NCBI RefSeq assembly: GCF_001039355.2
Contig: NW_019774069.1
Span: 312,346 to 376,345 of the forward strand
Reading direction: 5' to 3'
DNA: 64,000 nucleotides
Origin: Lingula anatina
Taxonomy: Eukaryota > Brachiopoda > Lingulata > Lingulida > Lingulidae
The notes beneath the pieces are model-generated. The model did no database searches and was not told where the DNA came from. It worked only from the letters and a program-made list of their open reading frames with translations. This document shows, piece by piece, positions 50,435 to 63,300 of the stretch; position 1 is the first letter of the stretch; every line of letters starts with the position of its first letter. The translations under genes were made by a program, and so were the position numbers.

Positions 50435-53400
50435 TAAGATAGACTTGAAATGTTTAAAATTATATATACTCATGAAATGCTTATTAATGACAAAAAACAC
50501 TTCTTAATTACCAGCTATTAAAGTGCAATAAATGAAAATGAACCTCCTCTGTTGGTTATCCAGGGACCATTCAAAGCCAGGGCATACCCTAATAGTTCAA
50601 TGATAGGGATTGGCTTGACTCCAGAGGGCATCAATCAGAATGATGTCATCTATGAATTTATGAATGAAAACATAGCCAGAGAGAAACCAGTCAACACCAT
50701 CACATGGTGAGTTTGAAGTGGGTCATTTTAAGTATAATGAACTTTTATTGATTAATAATACATTTTTATTTGGTTATTAACACATACGTGTATGTATTGT
50801 AAAGACTATATATATTATATGTACATGATATGAACTTTCTTGTTTATATGGATAATTTGCAATGGCTTGTGAAGCATTTTCTGGTTTGAAAATTTTTGTG
50901 CTTTTAGAAATTGAAACTGATATGTTTTTCTTTTTTTTCTGCCTAAAACATAAAATACTAAAGCAGATTGTTGTTGTTGGTAGGTTTATGAACTATGCTG
51001 ACAGGAGATATGGTATAAGCAGCCTTAATGTTCAGACTGGCTGGATATATCTTATGGTACTTGTTTATTATGTATTTTATATTAATATGTTTTTGCTGGC
51101 TGGACATTTGTAATGTTATATTAGAACAGTATGTGATATCTCACATTGATATGAAGCAAATAGTGAACATTAATTAGTTTTCTAGATCATAAAAAAAGGG
51201 TCACCCATTCTGAGATTTTTTTTTTTTTTTTTTTTTTAATCATTCAGTGAAATATGAAAGAGACAAAGAAAGATTTGTAAATGTACCAGTTATGTGGTGA
51301 TAATTTTACACCATTATTATTTCTTATTAAACATATATGGTGAATGTGTAATTGAATCTTTTTTGTGGATAAAGTGTAGGCTACCTACTCTTTTCTCATC
51401 TCAAAATCTATCAACTCCAGCGCAGTGTGTACAATAGTACCACCAATTTGAAGCATCATGGACGTTATGTCGTGGTACATAGGCCAGCACTGAAAATTAA
51501 AGCTGATGTAAGTTCACCGGGACAGAGGTTTTTCAAACTCGATTGATATCTCCTGTTACTTAGAATGAATTGCATGTTTGACATCAATTGATTGATTGCA
51601 TGTTTTTTTTCTTTGTGCATGTTGACTGATGTTAGCATAGTATATACAACTGCACAGATAGACATGATGACTTTTCAAACAACAATATTCCCACACAGAG
51701 ACCAAGGCTGAGTCCACCTATAAAACCTGATGTAAGTAGACTCTGCTGTGTATCCTGTATATTACACATACAGAATTGGCGCAGAGGACTTAACACGATG
51801 TTCATGTTATCTTCATTTCCATGTTATTTTCATTGTTTGTTTATTTTTAAAATTAGTTGTCTTCATATTCCATTGACATGCTATATATCCTTTGGTTACA
51901 ATGGCATTGATAATAGATTAATAGTCTGGCTAAAATATTTTCATCTTCTTTGAGAGAAAATTTGAGAAAAATATTGCAAAAATAGTGTTTTCCAGCTAAT
52001 ATCACAAAAGGCTGCATGAAAAATCATGGTTTTTGCAAAAATATTATAGTGTAGTACACATGGGTGAAAATTTTCAGGATTATGCCTGATTTCAGGATTT
52101 TCAGTCTTCAATTTTATTGTTTTTATTTTTTTTCTTCTTTTGGTCTACGTAAATGCAATGAGAAATTGCAAGCTATGTTTTCAGAATTTTCGGTTTTTAC
52201 AACTTTCACCCATGAGTAGATAGATTAAAGCAAATCTTCATTGATTTGTATGTATCCAATAGTTACTAATACTGTCATTAAGAATTATTGCCAGAAACTA
52301 AAAAAAATTAATCAAATATATTTGCCTATTTTTAACTTTGGTTTGATAAAAATTCAATTACTTGTTTTTAAAAAAGAATTATGCTAGCATCAACGTTTTT
52401 TTGCTATGCAGCTACAAACAACAAACCTTGTTAAGTAGGAAACTGTCATCTAATAATTTACAGATTTCAGCTAATAATTTACAGATTTTCAGATTTCATT
52501 GTTTAGAAAAACAATGACAGTTTTGGGATTGTTTGCAATATTGCAGGTATGGTATGATCCCAAAGTTGTGATTGCAGCATGGAAATATTTTGTATCTGAC
52601 AGTTCAAAACTAAAGAGTAGTGATTTATTCAGGTAGGTTTTCTTTTCTGAAATAGCAATAATGTTAAAACATCACAACTGTCTTTGTAGAAATGTCAAAT
52701 TTTTCCTTTGTTTGTTCATGTCATAGTTATATGCTTTGGATTAGATTTGTTATGCAGTTTGGCATAAAGTATGAATATTTGATGATAAAACCTGTTGTTT
52801 TCAGATATGATTTGGTAGATGTGACAAGACAAGTATTACAGCTGCTGGGACTGCAGTACTATACCATCATGATTACTGCTTATAAAAGCAAAAATGCAAC
52901 TTTATTTAAGTATGTATATGAGAAAGCACATTTTTCTCATAGTACTATGGAAATATAATTTAAGAAAGTAAGATTTTATGAAACCACGTAGGAAAAGAGC
53001 TACTAACAGAAAAATCATTAGAAGCAAATGTTATATCTAATGGTAGTTTTAATATGTGTTGGGATTGGTTGCCATTATTTTGATTATTTAGAAATTAGAC
53101 TTTCAAAAAGGGTCATCAACAAAAATGCAAGTTTTAAGATGCATCCTATGGTTGATTATTACGTACATTTGTTTCATATATTCCAGAAAGTGTCTTTGGT
53201 GAACACCTGCCATATTATGTGTTATGCATGAAACATATACTGTTTTCTTTATTTCCAGTACAACTAGTGGGATGTTCATAGAGTTGCTGACAGACATGGA
53301 CACCTTACTGTCCAGTGATCAGCACTTCTTATTGGGTGCCTGGATAGCTGATGCTCACAACATGGCCGAGTCTGAGGCTGAGAGGAAATTATACGAATAC

Positions 53401-55007
53401 AATGCCAGGAATCAAGTTACACTGTGGGGTCCTAATGGGGAGGTATGGCTGGCATCTTTTTATCACAACATGGAGCCTTTAATGGTGTCTTTATATGTTT
53501 ACTTAAAGTTGTTGACTAAATAGCCTTAATATATTGTAGAAAAGGTGGACTGAGACAGTATGTGCTGGTTGGCAGATAGTAAACTACTGTAGGAAAATGC
53601 ATGGAATTTTGATTTTCAAAAAATAATTTTTAGGCAGTTTGCATTACAAAAAATTAACACCTCAAATTGAATAAATCATTTTTGCAACTGTTACAGTGGT
53701 CAGATACTTTTTGCCCTAGATATCTTCAATCAAGAATGATAAAATGTTTATCTTAACAAAATTTTTTTCACAGATCCTAGACTATGCTGCCAAGCAATGG
53801 GGAGGACTGGTTGGGAAATATTACCTACCACGCTGGCTATTGTTTATCAATCAGCTGAAGGAAGCATTGTCAAAGGTACTCTTCAAAAATGTGAAGGGCA
53901 TTTATTATTATTTTTATTTCAGACTTAAATAATGTGAGCATTAAGACAAATGTGAACCATCTTGTAACATTCTGATTATTTTAAAGTTTTAAGTTTGTGT
54001 ACAAGTGTTTGCACAAGAAAAGTTAAAACCTCACAGTATTGCTTCAACAGGTGAAGGGGTGAAAAAGGCCTGTATTCTAAAGATACCACTGATAGTTTTA
54101 TGACACGCCATCAAAGCCTTAAAGCTGTTAATTCTCTCCAACTTAAGTAATGGTTATTTGGTATAGATCCATAGTATAGTGTGTTTTTTACTTGTTTTTT
54201 TTCTTCCTTGCACCTACTTCGCTGCCTTGATCACATTTCACTAGGCAAGAGGCAACAGCAAGTGGGATCAGTAACTATTCCAAATACTTGCATCTGAGTT
54301 TCAACTGTGATCACATCAGCAGTTTATTTCCAACATTTTTTTTTAATTTCAGGGGCAAAAGTTTAACCAAACTGCATTCAACAAGAATGTTTTCTCTCAG
54401 GTTGAGCAACCATTTACATTTGACACCACCCCCTTCCCTGTTCAGCCTCAGGGTGAGCATATTCTTTTAGTTTAGTTTAAAAAAGGGGGAAATTGGGAGC
54501 AAGAAAGTTGGGAGCAAGAAAATTGCTCTTATTGAAAAATAATAATGTCTTTAAATACTCCAGTAGGCCTATATGCCTGATCTACAAAAGAGTATGTATG
54601 GTAGTGCATTGTGATTTTTAGGGGTATCTTCCTTTCATGACTTAAACTCCTTTATATTTTGTTAAAAGAAGTCACATCTGGTCTTCCATATTTTGTAATG
54701 CTTGACTATTGTCATTGTTCAGTGAATGTTCTCTCTGTTCAAATGGTTGAATTCATTTGGTGAATGCTATCTTTATTGGATAGATAAACTTAAGTGCACT
54801 GTCTTTTCAGGTGATTCTGTTCAGGTAGTGAGAACCATCTTTAAGAAATATTTTCCAAGCACAAGGTCAAAGTTTTTTAAGAAGTTGAAACAATTTACTC
54901 CGCATGGAAAGAAATATATGAAGTATGCTACACGATGGCTGAAGAAAAATCCTAGAGTGATTAATAAATTGGTGGAAAAGTGGCAAAGAATGAACACCAG
55001 ACTGTAA
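43420..55007 (+). CDS. NAGLU: Alpha-N-acetylglucosaminidase (GH89), 21 exons
   Basis: Exons: 43420-43440, 44690-44902, 45587-45768, 46044-46191, 46287-46357, 46674-46835, 47089-47157, 47706-47769, 48076-48149, 48355-48429, 48646-48724, 12A 49002-49151 or 12B 49589-49738, 50564-50706, 50984-51056, 15A 51421-51507 or 15B 51636-51731, 52547-52632, 52805-52909, 53259-53442, 53774-53875, 54353-54452, 54811-55007. With 12A and 15A the frame closes to 794 residues (human about 743). Exon 1 adds MMSTRCA to VILFLLFA to form a signal peptide. Landmarks: [41 protein letters not shown] (Glu329, matching human acid Glu316), TPEGINQND (Glu457, matching nucleophile Glu446), and LGAWIADA. Family role: lysosomal release of terminal N-acetylglucosamine from heparan sulfate. 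The tail after residue ~730 is longer and more basic than in human. Confidence 0.93.
43750..43832. repeat. (TC)n(AC)n compound microsatellite, copy 2
   Basis: About 30 TC units, then AC units; allelic to 40219-40293. Confidence 0.9.
43927..44264. mobile_element. TTAA-flanked MITE in NAGLU intron 1, copy 2 only
   Basis: 338 bp with perfect 16-bp terminal inverted repeats AGGGATAATAACTCTT, flanked by TTAA at 43923-43926 and 44265-44268. The matching site in block copy 1 is empty: a single TTAA at 40384-40387 between the same flanking words (AGA and ACACTACTGC). A TTAA target with precise duplication is the signature of piggyBac-type transposition. No ORF of note inside. Confidence 0.92.
46526..46630. 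repeat. Serial inverted/direct hairpin units in NAGLU intron 5
   Basis: The unit ATGAAAATCTGACTC and its complement alternate several times (GACTCCCCAGTCAGATTTTCAT occurs twice in slightly variant form), producing a compact multi-hairpin cluster immediately before exon 6. Confidence 0.75.
49002..49151 (+). other. NAGLU: NAGLU exon 12A (candidate mutually exclusive exon)
   Basis: 150 nt, phase 0 at both ends, acceptor TTTCTAG, donor GTAGAC. Encodes [14 protein letters not shown]... with [13 protein letters not shown], the version closer to human (LHNFGG). Lies 437 bases before 12B. Confidence 0.85.
49589..49738 (+). other. NAGLU: NAGLU exon 12B (candidate mutually exclusive exon)
   Basis: Also 150 nt, phase 0 at both ends, acceptor TTTTTAG, donor GTATAC. 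Encodes [14 protein letters not shown]... with [13 protein letters not shown]. 32 of 50 residues match 12A; no stop or indel. Conservation of the core with free divergence elsewhere argues that it is translated. Confidence 0.85.
50391..50432. repeat. Poly-T tract
   Basis: About 42 uninterrupted T in the intron after exon 12B. Similar shorter tracts occur at 51217-51238 and 57276-57311. Confidence 0.9.
51421..51507 (+). other. NAGLU: NAGLU exon 15A (candidate mutually exclusive exon)
   Basis: 87 nt, phase 0 at both ends, acceptor CTCCAG, donor GTAAGT. Encodes RSVYNSTTN...[12 protein letters not shown], aligning with the human RSVYNCSG segment and keeping an N-glycosylation sequon (NST). Confidence 0.8.
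51636..51731 (+). other. NAGLU: NAGLU exon 15B (candidate mutually exclusive exon)
   Basis: 96 nt, phase 0 at both ends, acceptor GTTAG, donor GTAAGT, 128 bases after 15A. Encodes [12 protein letters not shown]...[12 protein letters not shown]; the YNCT start is as close to the human YNCS as 15A is, and the sequon is kept. Three residues longer than 15A. Confidence 0.75.
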
Positions 55008-56742
55008 AATTGTTTTGTCAGAATGAAGCTTTCTGATACATCCATACCCTGTTATCTGGGAACTCAAAGTGCAGCAGAGATTTCTGGACAGACAGATTTA
55101 GTGCATTATAGTTTTTGGTTTAAAGTCTGATATGCATGTTATGCAATGGAAGTGCCAAAATTTTAGAGGAAGAGAAAGTAACATAAAGGCAATAATGTCA
55201 TTTACAATTATGCAATCCATCACAAATTATGAAATGTATTTTTTGGAATCTAAATAGTAATTATCTTTATATTAGAGTCAATTTTTAAAGACTCAAAAGT
55301 AAGTGCTAGTGTAAAAATTTAATTTCATTTGATCTGGTAGTTTTGCTGAATTATATTCTTACTGCTTGATGATTACATTGTAGTGTTTTCAACACTGCTT
55401 CTTTGCAGCCTTGCAAAAGGATATGAGCTGACCAAGTATAGGCATAATATGCATGCATAATGAACTTTTTTTATTATACTCAAATTGTTATATATTGTTA
55501 CAGTATATGTATCCAGTATGTATTAATGACTCAAGAAAATGACAACTTACATTTTCATTCAGGTGCCTCATATACAGTTTCAGTTGCAGCACATGCATAA
55601 ATGACCAAGATTAACCTATCATGTGAGTTGCAACATGCTTCCAAATATCACAAATGATATCATTGTGTCATAACATTTCCAATAACAGGAGGTAATAATA
55701 AAGATGCAACATACTCCTGAGCAAATTTGGGGTCCTACTTTTGAATCTCTGCTTATACATATACGCCAAAATCATCTTATTTCTCATGAGTGCAATTCTG
55801 GGACATTAGGGTTTTGCAGCTATGATAATATGATCAGATTTGTCCAAATACACCCCTTGTAAAAGTACATAAATGATATGATGAAAGGCAGTGTACTGAC
55901 CTACCATTTCTTTATTGTGATGGAGGGATTAGCATGATTCACCTAAGGCTCTGACTGGCTACTGTCATTTATGACCAATGTTTGAGAGTTAATATTTGCT
56001 TTTAGAGGATGGGCAGCTGAGGTAAATACAATGATGTCCATCGTGTTATCTGGAAAATGTGGAGGTCCAGAAATTTAGCTTACCCTGGCAAATATGAAGG
56101 GCACGGATGATAAAAATAAACTGAGTCAGTGATGGTAAGGCCTACTGAAAATGCTAGATTACTGGGATACGTGTCCTGCTAAATGATGTACATTGCATGT
56201 CTCACAATTTTCTTCTAATAATAAATGCCAAATAAAATGAAACTTATTTTTAAAACAAACACTAAAAATAATTATCTGAAGTTCAACCCATACAAATGAG
56301 AGATATGATGACTTAGAAGCGTCAATGTATAGCCTTCTTGTTAAGTACCAGACATGACTTTATTTTGGGCAATACCCCAGAATCTATGTTTGCATGGCAC
56401 ATGCAGATTTGACCAGTGGAATTATAAAACGGTATTAGTTATCACTGATCAAAAGTAAATATTTTGTCCTCCCATCTGTTATGGTGATCGCGCAATTCTG
56501 TCTCGCCACAATTTATACACTTAATAATAACCTCTTAAACTTCAGTTATAGAAAAATAGAAGGATCATGGATGGTGTATATGAAGGACAACAAAGTACGT
56601 TTGAAATGAGCTATTGTCAAAAGCTTCATCCCCTTTCTTATTTGCTTTTCACAACCCTATAGTATATTTAAATTATCTCTTAAAGAATATGAGACCGTCG
56701 TTTGCGCAGTCATGGAGCCGCTGTTCATTTTGCAAAAATACT
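55008..56742. other. Convergent intergenic region, NAGLU and SLC22-type gene
   Basis: 3' UTR-type AT-rich sequence. AATAAA-like words occur near 56218-56236. No exon, RNA gene or clear transposon was recognised. Confidence 0.5.
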
Positions 56743-57272
56743 CTACTTCCAGCTGTGCGTTGTTTGAAGCTTCCCTGAGCGCGGTGAATGGCTTTCATCT
56801 TCGCTGCCGTAATCATCGTTATTAAAGCTTTCATTTATCGCCCCCACCTTACTGCTCTGACTGGTATTTTGTTCTTTGCTCCTAAAATAAAATTGCCAAA
56901 TTAGGAGGTAAAAACGATGAGGTACATGTAGAGGCCTGTACAAAAATCAACATTCCAAATGGATATATATGCGGGAAATGCTGCAACTATGTATACCTTT
57001 AATTTTCCTTAAAAGGTTTACAGAAAGACGAACTTTAGGTTCGAAAATGGGAGAAAACGTAGCCTATGCGATGCATGTCGAAAAAGGCTATATACTCACC
57101 GATCATATTGAATGTCATTCTTATCTGTTTTTGAAGCAGAGGCATAGAGGGTTCTAGAAAGAAATAACACTGATTTATGGGTAACAATACACACAAGTTA
57201 CACGTAATGTGTGAACAAGTATTTTAACACTTCTCTACTTGGACCAAGTATCAATGACAAAATAGGTACTGC

Positions 57273-57313
<41 letters not shown>

Positions 57314-60300
57314 AACTTGTAGCTACCCGACTATTTAACAACATATTTGGTTATGATCGTAATTGAGAACCAACAGAAAGTTTCAAACTGCATACTTACT
57401 CGTTATATTTGGGAGTTCCGAATGCCTCGCCGTGCTCCAGTGTCTCTGGCATGTGTGTGCCCAGTGTTTCAGGAAGTAAAAGAGCCAGAAGACCAGCAAC
57501 TAGGGAGGTAACACCAAAAACGATCGGTGGAATCTCCTTGGAAGTATATGATCCCTGTGAAATATATAACACAGTATACCGTTTTCATTTAAGATAAGAT
57601 GTAAGCCTCATGGTTATGGACCTTTCTAGAATGCTCTTATTTTAAAAATAATAACGCCTTTACATATTCAAGTAGGCAAAAGAGTGTCTATGGAAGTGCT
57701 ATATTCATTGTGATTTTTATGGATATCTTCCTTTCATGACTTTAACTCCTTTTCATTCATACACGAAATTTTCACTGAGGTAGTCATACAGCTGATAGGC
57801 CTGTAAGCAAGGGGCGTTCCGGCGGTTTGTCCGTTCAGGATCCACTTTGAATCAACATTTGCGACTGCTTCTATGCCATTTCTCAAGTTGGGACAACAAA
57901 GGGGATAAAAAGTCTACTTTTGCAGCCCCCCCCCCCTTCTGAACTTTCTGACTACAGGTGTGACGAAGCGAGAAACATTTAAAAAAGAAGGTAAAATAAT
58001 TGGTACCGAGTCTACCTTCTCTTCAAAGAGTTATCTTACCATATCTGCCCAAACGAAAATGATCTACCAACTACTACACAAGTTTTCAACTTACATATGT
58101 ATTAAATGTGTTCAAATATTTAAAGAAATTTTTTAACCTATTTTAAATCTTACCGTCAAATTAACAAGTGGTGCAAGAATTCCCCCGACCCTGGCGATCA
58201 TGGAACAGACTCCGATCACTCCGTTTCGTACGACGGTAGGGAATGCCTCAGCGGAGTAGTTGTACACAAGGACAAAGCATGCACCAGAGAAGGCTTTGCC
58301 AATCATGGACAGCGTTATGCTTAGCCAGTCTAATCCTGGATTTAATGCAAAATTCAAAATATTTTATTGTACGTTAAAACTAAGGTTAAGGGGCTTTTGG
58401 TCTTCAAGTTCAGATGTTTTGTACTATTTGCCAAACATTCACATTTGTGAAATCACAGTGGACCAAAACTGACTTCTCCTGATTAAACGAAAGCAATTTT
58501 TAATTTTTTAATATTAAGATGTGCAAGGGTATTCCAACTTCACCTGCTGTATCAGGGATGACGGCAGCTCCAATACAAGCAACCCCACAGGATATCATGC
58601 TAATGCATAAGCATGGCCGCCGCCCTATCCGGTCCATGACCAGAATGCAAAACAGAAATCCAGGGAATTCCACCAACCCAGACAACGACAAGTTCAAATA
58701 ATCATTGCCACCAGGAAGCTGTGACGTGCCGAGGGACAAGCCATAAAACACCAAGCTCGTGGTGAACCTAAGAAAGTGTAGTCAACTAAGTAAATAATTA
58801 AATACTTGATTTTTAATGATATGATATGTCATTTATACTATAATTCATAAGGAATACACCGAAAAATATTTTTCATTGACGCGTTGCATTCTTAGGAAAA
58901 TAAAACCCTGTCCCGTGCTAATTTTTTTTTCACGCGAAGAAACAAACACATGTAACCGACGAGTTGCAAACTTACTTACCAATTAAAGAACATTATCAGA
59001 GCTCTATTTCTCATACGAGGATATTTCATAATCTTGAACACATGCGATTTTTCATGTGAGTCAGGCTCTAACTGAAAAAAGAATGTAAATTTAAAATAAG
59101 AATTCGACATCAGATATGTGATTTTTTAAAAAAAGGTGTGTGTTCTCGCGCATTCCAACATGTATTGAAATATCACAGCTCGTAGGATTGTGTCTTGAAT
59201 CAGTTGACATGCTTTGAAAACTTGAAGCATATAAAATGAAATTTAAAGATATTATTGAGAGATAAGATTTTTTTTTTCTTTTTTGTTTTTTTTTTTTTTT
59301 TTTTTGACAATTATACCTATAGGTCTTTTTAGGCTGCTACTGGTTGCAATACCTGATCTATCAGCTTTTGTATATCAGGCATGCCGTTCATTTTTGCCGC
59401 CTTTTGTATGATTTTCTTTGAACGCTCTACTTGAGAGTTTTGCATAAACCATCTTGCAGATCCTGGAATTATTCTGTCCCTAGTAGGGAAAAACAAAATG
59501 TTTTGTGACGTCATTAAGTTGTCATTTGCCAACTTTGTCACGGAATTTTAAAATTGTGGCAAGAAATAAAGTATATTGCACCGTTAAAGAGGGACTTTAG
59601 CATGAATTTTTGATCATAATACCAAAACATAATGGCCAAAACTCTGCTTCCGCCAGTTTTGAGCACATAATGATCAATGTTTTAAAAATCATTTGTGCAA
59701 GTAACACTTACCAACAATAAATCAAAAAGAAAACACTTGGAGCAGTTATGATCAGTTGAAGCCAAAACCAATACTGAACGAAATATGCTGCTAACGATAA
59801 AGTGCAAAACCCCACAGCAAAAAAGGCATTGAATGAAATCCCAGTGATAGCCCGTCCTTGTTTTGCTCCAATCAACTCCATAGCTGTAAGATATTAATTG
59901 AATTTCTCAATAAGACCACGTTTACGTGCTACAGAAGTTGTACTTGCGCTAGACAGAAAACATACAAAAGCTTTTCAGAAATATATAGTAAATTTACAGT
60001 TAACATTTATTTGTTTGAATCGATTTAAATTCTTCTTTATTTAACGACAAGAGTCAACAGTCTTACAGCGATTTTTGTACCATTGACATGTTACCTACGT
60101 TCTCATAATGCTATATTCCACGACGGATCCAAATACATGTTATAAATATGATGCTCTCACCGATCACAAATCCTGGCAGGAAGACTCCGGAATGTGCAGC
60201 CCCAAGAAGAAAACGTAGAGTGGTGAAAGTGATGTACTCTGGAGCGAACGCCAGCGCAACGCCGCAAAGCACTTGAAAAACCTGACTTATGAACATTAAA

Positions 60301-63300
60301 CGCTTCCTGCCAAACCTGAAAATATAAAACGCAATGGATTTAAACTCATAATTTCTAATCGTATGCATTTTGTAAAAGCGTAGAATAATTTAATTCGACC
60401 AAGATTAGGCCGAGATGTCTTTCAGAGGACATGGCATCTCAAACTATACGCGTAGGTTCACACTTACCTGTCGGACAAATCACCGATAACAATGGCTCCA
60501 ACCAACATTCCCGCCATGTACATGGACTGGGCCAAGTTGTTCAGGTACTTGCGATCACAAACCATGTTGAACTAAGAATTGAAAAAAAAATCCCCTTAAA
60601 CCCCCGTCACACTTAATTGGAATCAGCAGGAATCAAGAAGAATGAGCTGATTCCAATTAAGTGAGACTGAATGAAGAATTAAAAAAATTCGCACCACATT
60701 CGGGAAAAAAATTTAAATTGACCTTAATCATTGTAAGAGTACCGTTGGAATACTCAGAATGCGCTTGAATTCGCCTGGAATGATGAGTGCACTTTCGGCT
60801 GTTTTAGCTCTCAAATGCAGTTAGAATGTAGTTGGAAAACTAGGAATATCTATAATGCTGTAAGAAGGCAGTAAGAATATTTAGAATATACTTTGAATGG
60901 CGTACTAGTGTAGTTCGATTGCTGGCAAAATTAATATTTCACCTCATCAGAGGCACATTCGAAACATTCTGGCGGGATTTTATACCCCCGTCACACTAGA
61001 GGCGGAATGATTAAGAATGGTGTCGAAAATACAATTCTTTGTGCATTCCAGGTTATTCGAAGAGCATTCTAAAAATTCCGAGTGCATTCCAAATATTTTT
61101 ACCCATTCTTGTGGCCGGCTTGAATGTTTTTGTCATGTCAAAAACTTTCGAAGTGCATTTCAAGTGGAAAATTATCGAATGGCATTTGAACAGTATTCTA
61201 ACTGCACTATCACTGCATTCTAAATATTCTCACGGCATTCCGACAGCATTCGAAACATTATGATCAGTTATCATTCCAGTGGCGTTATTTATACTCTGGG
61301 CATCGTGTTACATTCTAAACATGTTACAAAGTAATTTTTAATTAAGTATTTTAGGTATTCAGCTGCATTATTTTATATTTCAAACCATCATGGCAGCCAT
61401 AACGGGAGCAGTTGACTGCATTTGAGTTCGCTTCATATATCATTCGAGGCACCTTCTTACATACTTCAGCCTGTATTCGGCCAGCAGTCAAACCACACTC
61501 GTACGGCATTTGAATTTCATTTGGAATGTTCTGACTGCAATGTGAAATTCTTTCCCGATTATGGCACGAATTTTTCAATTAATTCATTCTGGCTGGTTCA
61601 GCTTGATTCCTGCTGGTTCCGAATAAGTGTGACGGGGGTCTTAAGTCATGTGTCAGTTCGAATATCCCTCGAATGTGATCAGAATGTTTCGAATGTTGCC
61701 AGAATGCCGTTAGAATATTTAAAATGCAGTCATAGTGTAGTTAGAATACTATTCAAATGCCATTCAATAATTTTCCACTTGGAATGCACTTCGAAAGTTT
61801 TTAACATTCAGGCCGACCACAAGAATGGGTTAAACTATTTGAAATGCACTCGGAATTTTTAGAATGCTCTTTGGATATCCAGGAATGCACAAAGAATTGT
61901 CTTTCTGACGACATTCTTGTTCATTCTGCCTCTAGTGGGACGGGGGTATTACTGTCTACTACATTCGCTGTACTTTTTCTCAGATTGAACAACAGGGATA
62001 TTTAATATTATTTAAATGACATTTAAAAATGACATCAGCTGAGCTGGAGACATAGAAATAACATGGTTGGGTATAACAGGACAAATGTAGAAATCGAATT
62101 TGCATTGGTATTATTAAACAAAACAAAAAATGTTTTAAATACTGTATATAAGATATTTAAACAACAAATATGCAGCAAAGTGTCTTTATATCCTGTGCAC
62201 ACATGTGTAACAGCAGACCAGAGCAGCCGTTCATTAACTCATTTTATGCACTGAACTGTTTTCAGACTGAGACCAATTGACTGTCTGTCTGTCTATTACT
62301 GATACTATTACTATTATTACTGATCAAACATACAAGAAAATATCCTGTTCAAAAGTTCAGAGCACTCAAAGAGCTGCCAGCTGCACCAGATTGCTGGACT
62401 GCCGTGGAATTGGATGCTTGTCTTTGAGCGCATACAGAAAAGCGGACCAACTGATCCGCGGATCAGATATGGCGACCCGATTAAAAGCTTAATTCCCGAT
62501 TAGACATTGAATAGATTTCCCGGGGGGATTACGCAACAAGCATTCAAGTGGTCGGCCATATGCGATATTGTTAGTCCGTTGTTTTGCATGCGTTTTTTAT
62601 TAAACGTTTTCATTGGTCCACTGCTGGGTGTTCTGATTACTTATTGGATAATCTGGTTGCCTGTTGATTGCATGTTGAAGAAGCCGAACCAAACCAGGGC
62701 TAAGTATGATAATTTACCTGAGAGAAAACAGACGTCTTGTACTGTGACGTGTCATAGACCCATTGGTTACACTGCACTGTGGCAGTTGTATTGTCTGGTA
62801 TCGTATACCACACCCCTCTGGTCACGTTGACAGCATACATATTACAGCGGTCATACTGCCCATCTTCATCAGTAGGAAATATCAAGGAGTAGTTGAGGGG
62901 ACCAGTTTTGTTGGAATAATCATCCCAACCTGGGATAAAGCACCTGCAGTTTTGAAAAGTAAAAATACGTCCAATAGTTACCATCCATATGGAGGCAAAT
63001 ATGATGGAACCAATTTTTGTTCCAATGGACATCGAATAAGACTTCCTTAGAATAGACATCTCGTCGTTTTCTGCCAGTGGACGACTTCTACAATCTTTGG
63101 AATGAATTTTAACGAGCGTTATTAATTCCGGTTACCTTTATCCACACGAATCTTATCAAACAAACGCCGTTCGGGCAGACCTGAAGTGTTAAAGAGTTTT
63201 TTCTATCAAGAAGAATAGGAGCTACAACCATCCAAAAAACCCACAACACCACCCAGAAAAACCCACATCATCACATCTGATTCATTTTCTGTACTCGTCT

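Noticed and set aside
61422-61862. 146-residue ORF in an SLC22-type gene intron
   Set aside because: It lies inside the GAATGC-rich foldback elements and its composition follows the repeat words.
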